Numbered from the stretch's first letter, positions 1 to 7,548 are shown. The stretch: 10,856 bases of DNA from JAVXTH01 sp036642795 (GCA_036642795.1 JAVXTH010000040.1:1-10856); one strand, 5' to 3'. Notes: generated by a model from the letters alone, not told the origin. Translations and numbers: made by a program.

Positions 1-697
1 TGTCTTCCATTTCTTTATATTGATCATATAAATCAAGTGATAAAGAATGAGCATTGCCTTTACAGTCTTTAAAAGCTTCATGCTTTCCATAAATTATTCC
101 AAGTCCAGGAACGCCTTGAATACATTTATTGGAACTTGTTATTAAGAAATCAAGATCTAATTCATCAAGATTAGTTTGCACTCCACCAAAGCAACTCATC
201 GCATCAACAATGATTTTCTTATGATAGGTTTTACATAATTGATTGATTGCAGCTAAATTATTTTGAATACCTGCCGTTGTTTCCATGTGGATAAAAGCAA
301 CATGCGTATATTCATCTTTTTTAATATACTGTGCTAATTCATCCAAAGGTAAAGAAGCTGTCATATCAAAATTTATAATCTCATGACAAATATTAGCTTT
401 CTCACAAATTAAAGCCATTCGCTTACCATAAGCTCCATTCGCAAGGATTAATACTTTATCCTGTTTTGATATATAACTAGTCAGTACACTTTCTACCGCA
501 TACGTGCCACTTCCTTGAAGTAAGACTACACTGTATTTGCTAGCGTCTGCCTGACCTACTTCAAGCAACATCGCTCTTGTTTCTTGTACAATGTCTCCAT
601 ATTCTTGATCTCTTGTCCCCAAATCGTATAACATGGCTTCTTTTACACTTTTTGAAGTGGATAGTGGACCGGGAGTCAATAACAATTTCTGTTCCAT
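1..697 (-). CDS. phnW: 2-aminoethylphosphonate-pyruvate transaminase, 3' end cut by window edge
   Basis: PLP-dependent class V (fold type I) aminotransferase. The family converts 2-aminoethylphosphonate plus pyruvate to phosphonoacetaldehyde plus alanine in the cytoplasm; the reaction is used in phosphonate breakdown and, run backwards, in phosphonate synthesis. Translating the minus strand from ATG at 697 gives 232 codons without a stop. It begins MEQKLLLTPGPLSTS, then GTRDQEYGDI, the glycine-rich LLQGSGTYAVES and NGAYGKRM, all typical of PhnW. The PLP-binding aspartate is D165 in IIVDAMSCFGG and the Schiff-base lysine is K191 in SSNKCIQGVPG; both lie three residues before the positions I recall for the Salmonella enzyme (D168, K194). 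The last third, with the small C-terminal domain, is missing because the window ends. The start is supported by an AAAGGAG site (706-712) eight bases upstream. Partner genes (phnX, or pepM/ppd) would lie beyond the left edge, so breakdown versus synthesis cannot be decided here. Confidence 0.93.
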   Translation of the reverse strand, partial: MEQKLLLTPGPLSTSKSVKEAMLYDLGTRDQEYGDIVQETRAMLLEVGQADASKYSVVLLQGSGTYAVESVLTSYISKQDKVLILANGAYGKRMALICEKANICHEIINFDMTASLPLDELAQYIKKDEYTHVAFIHMETTAGIQNNLAAINQLCKTYHKKIIVDAMSCFGGVQTNLDELDLDFLITSSNKCIQGVPGLGIIYGKHEAFKDCKGNAHSLSLDLYDQYKEMED

Positions 698-725
698 AAA
701 AGCATCTCCTTTGTTTATAAATGAT

Positions 726-754
726 ATAATACTCCTACTTTTGAACAATTTCAA
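726..754 (-). promoter_or_regulatory. sigma-A type promoter of phnW with overlapping inverted repeat
   Basis: On the minus strand there is TTGAAA (749-754), a 17-base spacer and TATTAT (726-731), with 28 bases between the -10 box and the phnW start. It lies downstream of the ECF operon terminator, so phnW appears to be transcribed independently. A short inverted repeat, TTGAA-N4-TTCAA (741-754), covers the -35 box and could be an operator, but it is only 5 bp per arm in AT-rich DNA. Confidence 0.65.
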
Positions 755-819
755 GGATTATTTATGCTTTTAATGTTCACTTAACTTACATTTTATATAT
801 TTAGTAACAAAAGGTAAAT

Positions 820-852
820 AAAAACCTCTCATTCTTTACATGAGAGGTTTTT
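820..852 (-). terminator. Rho-independent terminator of the ECF transporter operon
   Basis: A 13-bp perfect stem (arms 820-832 and 840-852, core CCTCTC/GAGAGG) has a 7-base loop and A/T runs on both flanks. Read on the minus strand it ends in GGTTTTTATTT. The upstream arm overlaps the TAA stop of the S-component gene. The hairpin is nearly symmetric, but no plus-strand gene feeds into it, so its role is most likely termination of the minus-strand operon. Confidence 0.85.
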
Positions 853-1558
853 AAGCTTCATCGATAATTCCGTATTTCATTTTAATTCGATTTAATTTCT
901 TCATCATCGGTTTTACTAACAACCATAAGAATACTACATTCGCTACCATATAGACCACAATCGAAGGTAGGGATGAAATACTAACTGCGATGTATCTTGA
1001 AAGATTAAATACATTATCGACTGCCATGGAACTATAGATATCCATAATCAATGAAAATAGTACAGCGGCAAAGATGCCATAAAGATAAAGAAAGATTTTA
1101 TGTTCAAATAGTTTATGATCTTGAAGAACTCCGGCTAAATAACCGATTATTCCCCAGGAAATCATTTGAAATGGCATCCAAGGTCCTTGACCAAAGAACA
1201 AATTGGATATCAAAGCACTTAATGCCCCATTCATAAAACCTGCTTCTTTCCCAAAAGCTAAGCCACAAATAATCGTTAACGCAGCAATTGGTTTAAATCC
1301 GGGTAGTGGGTAAAAAATAACTCTTGAAACAACGCTACAAGCACAAAGAATCGAAACAAATACTAATTCTCTTGCTTGTGGTTTTTTTCTTTCATACTTT
1401 AAAAAAAACGGAATACAAGAGAAAGAAGCCATCAATAAGGAAATGATTCGATAGTTGCGATTCTTAAACAAAACAATGCCTAAGCCAATACATAAGGGAA
1501 TCATAACCCAAAGGAAAAACGTTTTTAAGAAGGATCGATACGTCCATTTAATTGACAT
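851..1558 (-). CDS. ECF transporter S component (substrate-binding membrane protein), substrate unassigned
   Basis: A 235-residue integral membrane protein with about eight hydrophobic segments (near 14-31, 36-53, 63-82, 88-103, 106-122, 129-144, 155-178 and 190-215). The region from about residue 61 on resembles clostridial S components found in operons with DUF4430 proteins: QARELVFVSIL, FKPIAALTIICG, FGKEAGFMNGALSA, then FGQGPW (122-127) and PFQMISWGIIGYLAG. S components bind the vitamin or micronutrient in the membrane and topple when the EcfT-ATPase module cycles. The first two segments lie outside the usual six-helix S fold and seem to be an N-terminal addition. It is the last gene of the operon. 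Its ATG lies 34 bases inside the end of the ATPase gene, with only a weak, distant GAGG upstream, so translation is probably coupled. The substrate cannot be read from the sequence; cobalamin is inferred from the lipoprotein gene only. Confidence 0.8.
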   Translation of the reverse strand: MSIKWTYRSFLKTFFLWVMIPLCIGLGIVLFKNRNYRIISLLMASFSCIPFFLKYERKKPQARELVFVSILCACSVVSRVIFYPLPGFKPIAALTIICGLAFGKEAGFMNGALSALISNLFFGQGPWMPFQMISWGIIGYLAGVLQDHKLFEHKIFLYLYGIFAAVLFSLIMDIYSSMAVDNVFNLSRYIAVSISSLPSIVVYMVANVVFLWLLVKPMMKKLNRIKMKYGIIDEA

Positions 1559-3138
1559 ATTCTCATCACATCCTCACTGGTTATCACATTTTCAAAAATA
1601 CCACTTGTTAATTTAACGCCACTGCTCGTGTAGAAACGATTGTGCGCTAAGAATTCATTTGGCTCACCACTTGCAATCATTCTTCCATCAAAGAGCAAGG
1701 AACATTCATCACTAAATGCGGCAGCAAATTCAATATCATGAGAGACCATAAAGATTGTTTTACCTTTTTCACATAAGCTGGTAAGTAGTTTACCTAGTTC
1801 CATGCGACTATGCATATCCAAGCCTTTTGTCGGTTCATCTAAACACAAAATATCACAATTCAATAAGTAGATCTTCGCAAGCGCTAGTTTTTGTTGCTCG
1901 CCACCACTTAAATCATAAGGATGTTGTTTTAATAGCGATTCTAAATGAAACAGTTCCACCACTTCATCGATATCATCACTTACCTGTTTACACTCAGCTT
2001 CCACTTGATCACACACAAACAAAGAAGTTGGATCTTGAGGAATGTATCCACATTTCAATCCTTTTTCAAGGATGCATTTTCCTCGCTGTGGCTTCAATAA
2101 AGATAAAGCACATTTCAACATCGTTGTTTTACCACTACCATTGCCACCTAAAATACAATGAATGGTGCCTTTATGTAAGTTGAAAGAAAAATCAGTTAAG
2201 ATATCCTTAGCTTCTTTTTCATATCTAAAATAGATATGTTTCATCGCTAATACAACTTCACTATTTTGCTTGTGTTCTTTTGTTAACTGCTTAACATCAC
2301 ACTTATAGTGTTCTCTTAGATACTGTTTACCTTCTCGTATTGTGATTGGACATACATCCTTTTCGTTATGATTTTCAGCATATAAGCGACATGCGATTGG
2401 CATCGCTTCTAACATTGGATGATGTTGATCCACCTTCATTAATTCATCACAGACAAGGCGAGGTAAGGTATCCACAATAACTTTTCCCTCACTCATAATT
2501 GCGACTCGATCGACGAGTGGGAATAGTTGTTCTAAGCGATGTTCGACTAAGATAATCGTCGTATCAAATTCTTCATGAATATGCGCTAATGTATTTAAAA
2601 AAGCTTGAGCCGCAATCGGATCTAATTGGGAAGTAGGCTCATCCAGTAATAATATTTTTGGTTGCATGCATAAAATAGCAGCGAGATTTAACATCTGTTT
2701 TTGACCACCGGATAAGGTATCACAATCTTGATAGAAGATATCTTCTAAACCAAAGAAGCTTGCCATTTCACCAACTCGTAAACGAATTTGATTTTGATCC
2801 ACGCCTAAGTTTTCTAAACCAAAAGCTAACTCATGCCATACTTTATCACAAACTATTTGATGAGCCGGATTTTGAAAGACAAAGCCAATTTGAGAAGCAG
2901 ATATGCAATCCTCTAATGTTTCGATATCTTTTCCCATATAAACAATCTTTCCTTGTTTCTTTCCATATGGTTGTAGTTCTTTCTTACAAAGTTTTAATAG
3001 GGTTGTTTTACCACAACCACTACTTCCACAAAGCAAAACAAACTCGCCTTGTTTTACCGACAAATTACATTGATCTAACACTTGCTGAGAAGATTCAGGA
3101 TAAGTAAAAGACAAATCTGAAATAGTTAAGATTTCCAT
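1525..3138 (-). CDS. ecfA: Energy-coupling factor ABC ATPase, two nucleotide-binding domains fused
   Basis: A 537-residue cytoplasmic protein holding both ATPase domains of an ECF importer in one chain, as in YkoD-type proteins; most ECF systems use separate EcfA and EcfA' genes. Domain 1 (about 1-235) has Walker A GSSGCGKTT (38-46, K44), Q-loop Q89, signature LSGGQ (142-146), Walker B ILLLDE with D166 and E167, and switch H200. Domain 2 (about 294-500) has GGNGSGKTT (331-339, K337), Q368, LSGGE (410-414), D434/E435 and H467. All ATP-binding and hydrolysis residues are present in both halves, so both sites look active. A C-terminal tail (about 502-537) containing FYTSSG and ITSEDVMRICQL is typical of the fused family. 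The start is well supported: AAAGGAGG (3146-3153) lies seven bases upstream of the ATG. The gene overlaps ecfT by 13 bases and the S component by 34, pointing to one co-translated complex. Confidence 0.93.
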   Translation of the reverse strand: MEILTISDLSFTYPESSQQVLDQCNLSVKQGEFVLLCGSSGCGKTTLLKLCKKELQPYGKKQGKIVYMGKDIETLEDCISASQIGFVFQNPAHQIVCDKVWHELAFGLENLGVDQNQIRLRVGEMASFFGLEDIFYQDCDTLSGGQKQMLNLAAILCMQPKILLLDEPTSQLDPIAAQAFLNTLAHIHEEFDTTIILVEHRLEQLFPLVDRVAIMSEGKVIVDTLPRLVCDELMKVDQHHPMLEAMPIACRLYAENHNEKDVCPITIREGKQYLREHYKCDVKQLTKEHKQNSEVVLAMKHIYFRYEKEAKDILTDFSFNLHKGTIHCILGGNGSGKTTMLKCALSLLKPQRGKCILEKGLKCGYIPQDPTSLFVCDQVEAECKQVSDDIDEVVELFHLESLLKQHPYDLSGGEQQKLALAKIYLLNCDILCLDEPTKGLDMHSRMELGKLLTSLCEKGKTIFMVSHDIEFAAAFSDECSLLFDGRMIASGEPNEFLAHNRFYTSSGVKLTSGIFENVITSEDVMRICQLNGRIDPS

Positions 3139-3995
3139 TTTCTTTCCTCCTTTATTTCATAAACAAATGCGAAATTAAACAAACATGCGTAACCTAGATA
3201 AAACACAAGATCATTTGCTTGAAAACTTAAGTTTTGAATCAGTGGGTAATAATAAAAAAGATTGACTGGTTGATTTAACATAATAAAACAAAAAAGGAAG
3301 AGGATAGATATACCAAACAAATAAACACCATCGCTTCTTGTAAATAGATACGTTGTAAAGTTTGTTCTTTTATGACTTCCATACCCTCTACTTTTCATAC
3401 TATCCGCCGTATCAACACTGGTTTCAAATGCGTAGGTAATTAACATCGAAAGAATGCTTACCCCACTTTTAATACGATGAAGTAGCGATCCTTGGGTAAT
3501 ATCATTTCCTAAAAACTTTTGCGCATCCCGAATTGATTTTGCTTGACTAGCAAATTTAGGAATAAAGCGTAACGTCATCGTTAACATTAAACCAATCGCT
3601 GGGATACTCTTTGAAAACAGATATAATATCTTATCACTGCTCATCACTTTTTGAAGAATTTCACACCATAGTAAAACCGCAATTAACATGGCCGCAAATA
3701 CAAATCCATAAATGGTTGCTTCTAAGGTAAAAGGATTATCATTTAAATAAAATAAAATGGTTGCTCCTTTATGTGAAAAAACAGGATTACTTAAGCCTAC
3801 GATTAAGAAAATAAGCAAATAGGAAAGACTACGTTTTTTATAATTTTGAAATCCTAATATTTTAAAAGCACATACTTTAGCCGCCAATAATGAAATCAAA
3901 ATATAAATAGGATGCGTTTGTACTACGGTTAATACAATAACACTTAGAAAAAAAGCAAATAAAACAAGTGGATGTAATCTAGAAAATTCATTCAT
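3126..3995 (-). CDS. ecfT: ECF transporter transmembrane coupling protein EcfT (CbiQ family)
   Basis: A 289-residue membrane protein that links the ATPase dimer to the S component. Hydrophobic segments lie near 11-27, 29-47, 55-73, 93-113, 128-145, 222-240 and 262-280. Between the fifth and sixth is the long cytoplasmic coupling region (about 146-212) that docks into the ATPases. The family carries two short X-Arg-Gly motifs there. The second is intact as SRG (202-204, within MKSRGYG). The first, after IRDAQK, reads FLG (161-163), so its arginine is missing. The start ATG shares its A with the last base of the lipoprotein stop (TAATG), and only a distant GGA precedes it, so translation is likely coupled to the upstream gene. 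Family assignment is firm; the partner substrate is set by the S component and lipoprotein. Confidence 0.9.
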   Translation of the reverse strand: MNEFSRLHPLVLFAFFLSVIVLTVVQTHPIYILISLLAAKVCAFKILGFQNYKKRSLSYLLIFLIVGLSNPVFSHKGATILFYLNDNPFTLEATIYGFVFAAMLIAVLLWCEILQKVMSSDKILYLFSKSIPAIGLMLTMTLRFIPKFASQAKSIRDAQKFLGNDITQGSLLHRIKSGVSILSMLITYAFETSVDTADSMKSRGYGSHKRTNFTTYLFTRSDGVYLFGISILFLFCFIMLNQPVNLFYYYPLIQNLSFQANDLVFYLGYACLFNFAFVYEIKEERKWKS

Positions 3996-4681
3996 TAATA
4001 AATGTCTCGTCCATTATCGCAAGTAAAGACCCAACGAATCACATCTCCATTGCTCACACTCTTTGCCCCACAAGAAGCATTTACATAACTTCCATTTACG
4101 GTATACATCCATCCACTTAGATCACCACAATCAAATTCTTCCAAATTCGCTATATCTATAATATAAGCACTTGCTTCACTACCTTGATACGCTAACTTAA
4201 TTCGATATTCATTGGTTATCTTCTTTAATAAATCAAACACCGTTTCATTACCATTTATTTCTACTTGCATCGCTTGTAAGATGATTCCATTATCCGGTAC
4301 ATAATTTACTTTATTAGGTTTTAATTTATCTTTATTATTTAAAATTGTCTTAACATCAATACTAAAGGTTACAGCCTGTTTTACATTTGGCTTACCACTT
4401 TCTTGTTGATTTGAAACATTTCCTTGAGTAGGTTTACTTTCACTTTTATTTGTTGGTTCCTTTTCTTTCTCTGGAACAATTGCTTCTTCTTTTGTTTCCG
4501 GTTGTTTATGTTGAAGCAGTTTTGTTAAGCTTGATTCACTTTCATCTAAATTACGTTGAATAAGTGAAATTGGCTTACTATCTGCTGTCGCATTTAAATG
4601 TTGCTTTACACTTTCAACTTTACATCCAAATAATAAGAACAAACATAATAACATGGTTGTTATGATTTTAATTTTTTTCAT
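3995..4681 (-). CDS. DUF4430-domain lipoprotein, probable surface ligand-binding partner of the ECF importer
   Basis: A 228-residue secreted lipoprotein and the first gene of the operon. Residues 1-20 form a type II signal peptide with a charged MKKIK start, a hydrophobic core and lipobox LFGC, giving lipidated C20. Residues of about 58-102 form a flexible linker rich in E, K, P, S and Q. Residues from about 103 to the end match DUF4430: FSIDVKTILNN, YVPDNGIIL, ETVFDLLKKI, EFDCGDLSGWMYTVNGSY and NGDVIRWVFTCDNGRDIY. Three cysteines (C185, C204, C221) sit in this extracellular domain and could include a disulfide. DUF4430 resembles the C-terminal domain of transcobalamin and intrinsic factor, so a role in capturing cobalamin or a similar corrinoid and passing it to the S component is reasonable but not shown. 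Its stop overlaps the ecfT start by one base. The start has AAAGGA ten to eleven bases upstream. Confidence 0.88.
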   Translation of the reverse strand: MKKIKIITTMLLCLFLLFGCKVESVKQHLNATADSKPISLIQRNLDESESSLTKLLQHKQPETKEEAIVPEKEKEPTNKSESKPTQGNVSNQQESGKPNVKQAVTFSIDVKTILNNKDKLKPNKVNYVPDNGIILQAMQVEINGNETVFDLLKKITNEYRIKLAYQGSEASAYIIDIANLEEFDCGDLSGWMYTVNGSYVNASCGAKSVSNGDVIRWVFTCDNGRDIY

Positions 4682-4716
4682 TTTATGTTCATTCCTTTCC
4701 CTTTTTAAACATCGTT

Positions 4717-4725
4717 ATTATAACA
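4717..4725 (-). promoter_or_regulatory. Extended -10 promoter of the ECF/lipoprotein operon
   Basis: On the minus strand TGT-TATAAT gives a perfect -10 box (4717-4722) with the TGn extension (4723-4725). The sequence 17 bases further upstream (TATCAT) is a poor -35, which extended -10 promoters tolerate. Transcription would start near 4710, leaving a leader of only about 30 bases before the ATG at 4681. That is too short for a cobalamin or other vitamin riboswitch. Confidence 0.65.
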
Positions 4726-4804
4726 AATTCCCTAAAGCAATGATAGGTATTCGAAAAAAAGATTCATGAAATCAAAAATGATTTTAGCTTTCTTTTGATT
4801 CAAA

Positions 4805-4833
4805 TTGAAGTTAATAGAAATCAAAGGTATAAT
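4805..4833 (+). promoter_or_regulatory. sigma-A type promoter of the addBA operon
   Basis: TTGAAG (4805-4810), a 17-base spacer and a perfect TATAAT (4828-4833) place the transcript start near 4840. It lies back to back with the ECF operon promoter in the 188-base divergent intergenic region (4682-4869). It is downstream of an in-frame TTG at 4795, which rules that codon out as the addB start. Confidence 0.8.
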
Positions 4834-4869
4834 AGATTTAACTTAATCCTAATGAAAGGAGGAACAACC

Positions 4870-7548
4870 ATGAATTCATTATCATCCATCCCTGCCTCAT
4901 CAATCATTATTGCTCCTACCTATCTTCATCCTTACTTACGAAGTGAATTACTTAAAAATAAAAATGGTCTGTTAGATCTACAAATTCTAAGTTTTAATAG
5001 TTGGCTTCATTCTCTACAAAACACAACCAATCCAGCCATGGAAACAATCATCTTTGAGTATTATCAAATATTAACGCAAGCAAAAAATAAATGGCCAACG
5101 TATGGTCATATGTTTTCATCTTTGAGCTTCCTTGAAGAATGTTATCAATTTATTAAAGCTTGTAAGCAGTTTAGTATTAAAGCAAGCGACCTTCCTGAAA
5201 CAAGTGTTGCGCAAAAAGAAATGAAACTTATCATAGAAGAATTAATGCCGGTTCAATTAGCAATTGATGAAGAAAAGGCAATCTTTCAAGCGGTATGTAA
5301 TCAAGAGGATTTATGTTCTCATCTTTATATTATCGATACTTATTTTGATATCTATGACAAACAGTGCATCGATGCTTTAGTGAATCGAGGAGCTACTTTA
5401 GTTGAAGCAGATCGGATAACTCCACAAATGGAATTCTATCATAGCACCAACATGCGTCAAGAAATTGAAGCCTGTGCACAATATATCATTCAACATAAAT
5501 GCTTAAGTGAAGATGTTTGTATTACGTTAGCTGATCTTGAATATCAACCTTTCTTAGAACAGATCTTTGATCGTTATCAAATACCTTATACCTTACTCTT
5601 CCATAATCGTGCCAGTAGCATTGTAATGCAAATGAAATACTTAATTGCTTATTATATAGAACCAACCAACTCATCCTTATTAACACTACTTGAAAGCGAT
5701 GTTTTTAAAGTTCCTTGCCTTAAACAATTATGTACGTATATAAGAATCTTTGAGAAAGATATCCACGATGATTTTAATCACATTGAGCGCGCAATAATCA
5801 GTGAAGATATTATTAATAAAATTGAGCTTGATCAATTACGTAAACTAGAAGAACAAGCTAACATTGCCAAACAAGCAATCATTGAAACTCTTGATCAAGT
5901 ATTAAGTTGTGAATCAAATGAAGTAATCTTAAAGACTAGTTATGAAATTGTAAGTGCATCGTTAAGCATCAATCAACAAAATGTTGATACCTGTTATGCA
6001 TTACAAACTTTAATGCAACATACATTACCTTATCTTAACGATAAAGCAGCTTTAAAATTATTCCTATCCTTACTTGAAACAATCACTCAAAGTGATCAAA
6101 ACAATTCCTTACAAGGATGTGTAGTAACCAACCTCACCCATCCTTTCCTTACGCGACCATATCATTTTGTCCTTGGTTGTTCACAAAGTAACTTTCCTGC
6201 TTTTCCTAAACCTAGTTCTTTGTTCTCCCAAGATTATTTAGATCAAATTCCTTATCCACTTCATAAAGATCGTTATTATTTACATACGCATCAATTATAT
6301 AAATTCTTGTCTTCATCAAAACAAGTAATTTTATCTTATTCCCAAAGTGATTTTAATGGGAAAGGCATGCAAGCTGCATTAGAAATTGAGCGATTCGTAA
6401 ATCGCAAAGCAATTAAATATCCTTTTATTACTCATTGCTTAACAAAACCTTTTGAGCCTAACTTAAGCTCCACCATGGCCCAATCTTTATATCGCAAAGA
6501 TCATCAATTAAAAGGATCTATTTCAGCGTTTGAACGTTATGTCGGTTGTCATTTTTCCTATTACTTACGTTATGCTCTTTCGATTAAAGAACCTTTGGAT
6601 TATGCTTTTTCCAATGCGAAACTGGGAACTCTTTCACACTTTGTTTTAGAATATTTTGTGAATCAATATAAAAAAGATTATGTTAAGGTTAGCTATGATG
6701 AAGTACAAGCTTTACTTCATTCAAAATTAATGGAAATGCAACAGATCTATCCTAATATGGAAGCTGCTTTTAAACTAATTGAAATGCGTTTAATGGATAG
6801 CATAATGAACACCCTAAAAGATTTAAAAGACATGGAAGAACATACTGCTTTTGTTCCATTTCAATGTGAATATGCATTTGAACAAATCATTCCCATTGAT
6901 TCGGATACAGAATTAAGATTAAATGGCTACATTGATCGAATCGATCAATACGTTGATACAATAAGAATTATTGACTATAAGAGTTCCCATAAAACATTAA
7001 GTGAAACAAGTGTTGCGAAAGCAAATCAATTACAATTATTAACTTATGCAATGATTGCCCAAAAACATTTTAATAAGAGCTGTGCTGGTGTTTATTACCA
7101 ATCCTTAAAAAGTGAAAACATTCAGGCAATCGCCGGTAAAATGAATCGAAGAGCAAAACTATTTGTTCCTTACAATCAGGAAGACTATCAAAGACTCTCT
7201 AAAAATGCGCAGCGTTTAAATGGTTGGCATATGAGTGAAGAGTTAAGTGCCATCGATGATGATGCGACTCACTTCACTGGTTTATCCATGAATAAAGATG
7301 GAATTGTTAATGCTCGTAAGCTTTATGATATGGATGCCATTGAAGAACAATTATTAATTGCTTATCAAAGCATTGCCAAACAAATTCTAGCAGGAGACAT
7401 CGCCATTAATCCAGATAGTAATGCATGTACCTTCTGTAAGTATCATGATATTTGTCGCAATCATAAACTACCTATCGATAAACCAATATTAATCGACATT
7501 GAAAATATTTATCTAAAAGGAGGGGGAAGCCATGACGACGTGGAATAA
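4870..7548 (+). CDS. addB: ATP-dependent helicase/deoxyribonuclease subunit B (AddB/RexB type), compact
   Basis: An 892-residue partner of AddA in the helicase-nuclease that resects double-strand breaks up to a Chi site and loads RecA. The C-terminal PD-(D/E)XK nuclease is complete: H in GTLSHFVLEYF, NGYIDRID (D689), IIDYKSS (D702, K704) and QLQLLTYA. The four cysteines of the AddB iron-sulfur staple are present: C560 in RYVGCHFSYYL, then C853, C856 and C862 in a C-x2-C-x5-C cluster. The N terminus (IIIAPTYLHP) has no Walker A motif, unlike B. subtilis AddB and more like RexB. Length is well below the roughly 1,100-1,170 residues usual for AddB/RexB, so the helicase-like middle is reduced. 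The ATG at 4870 is chosen because AAAGGAGG (4855-4862) lies seven bases upstream and the promoter ends just before it; a TTG at 4795 would add 25 codons but lies upstream of the -35 box. The end overlaps addA by 17 bases. Confidence 0.93.
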   Translation: MNSLSSIPASSIIIAPTYLHPYLRSELLKNKNGLLDLQILSFNSWLHSLQNTTNPAMETIIFEYYQILTQAKNKWPTYGHMFSSLSFLEECYQFIKACKQFSIKASDLPETSVAQKEMKLIIEELMPVQLAIDEEKAIFQAVCNQEDLCSHLYIIDTYFDIYDKQCIDALVNRGATLVEADRITPQMEFYHSTNMRQEIEACAQYIIQHKCLSEDVCITLADLEYQPFLEQIFDRYQIPYTLLFHNRASSIVMQMKYLIAYYIEPTNSSLLTLLESDVFKVPCLKQLCTYIRIFEKDIHDDFNHIERAIISEDIINKIELDQLRKLEEQANIAKQAIIETLDQVLSCESNEVILKTSYEIVSASLSINQQNVDTCYALQTLMQHTLPYLNDKAALKLFLSLLETITQSDQNNSLQGCVVTNLTHPFLTRPYHFVLGCSQSNFPAFPKPSSLFSQDYLDQIPYPLHKDRYYLHTHQLYKFLSSSKQVILSYSQSDFNGKGMQAALEIERFVNRKAIKYPFITHCLTKPFEPNLSSTMAQSLYRKDHQLKGSISAFERYVGCHFSYYLRYALSIKEPLDYAFSNAKLGTLSHFVLEYFVNQYKKDYVKVSYDEVQALLHSKLMEMQQIYPNMEAAFKLIEMRLMDSIMNTLKDLKDMEEHTAFVPFQCEYAFEQIIPIDSDTELRLNGYIDRIDQYVDTIRIIDYKSSHKTLSETSVAKANQLQLLTYAMIAQKHFNKSCAGVYYQSLKSENIQAIAGKMNRRAKLFVPYNQEDYQRLSKNAQRLNGWHMSEELSAIDDDATHFTGLSMNKDGIVNARKLYDMDAIEEQLLIAYQSIAKQILAGDIAINPDSNACTFCKYHDICRNHKLPIDKPILIDIENIYLKGGGSHDDVE

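Noticed and set aside
1827..2183. Plus-strand open frame of 118 codons inside the fused ATPase gene
   Set aside because: Lies wholly antisense to a strongly conserved ABC ATPase, has no ribosome binding site and no recognisable protein features. The same holds for 1051-1236 and 2760-3107.
1525..3138. Possibility that the double ATPase is an artefact of two genes joined by a sequencing error
   Set aside because: One continuous frame with a linker of about 60 residues and the C-terminal tail typical of naturally fused ECF ATPases; no stop/start signals at the junction.
4795..4869. In-frame TTG start that would give addB 25 extra N-terminal residues
   Set aside because: The -35 and -10 boxes of the addBA promoter (4805-4833) lie downstream of this TTG, it has no ribosome binding site, and the ATG at 4870 has AAAGGAGG at ideal spacing.
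5200..7018. The 15-base string GAAACAAGTGTTGCG occurs twice in addB, near 5200 and near 7004
   Set aside because: Both copies encode ETSVA in the addB frame in unrelated parts of the protein, with no extended similarity around them; likely chance in a gene of biased composition.
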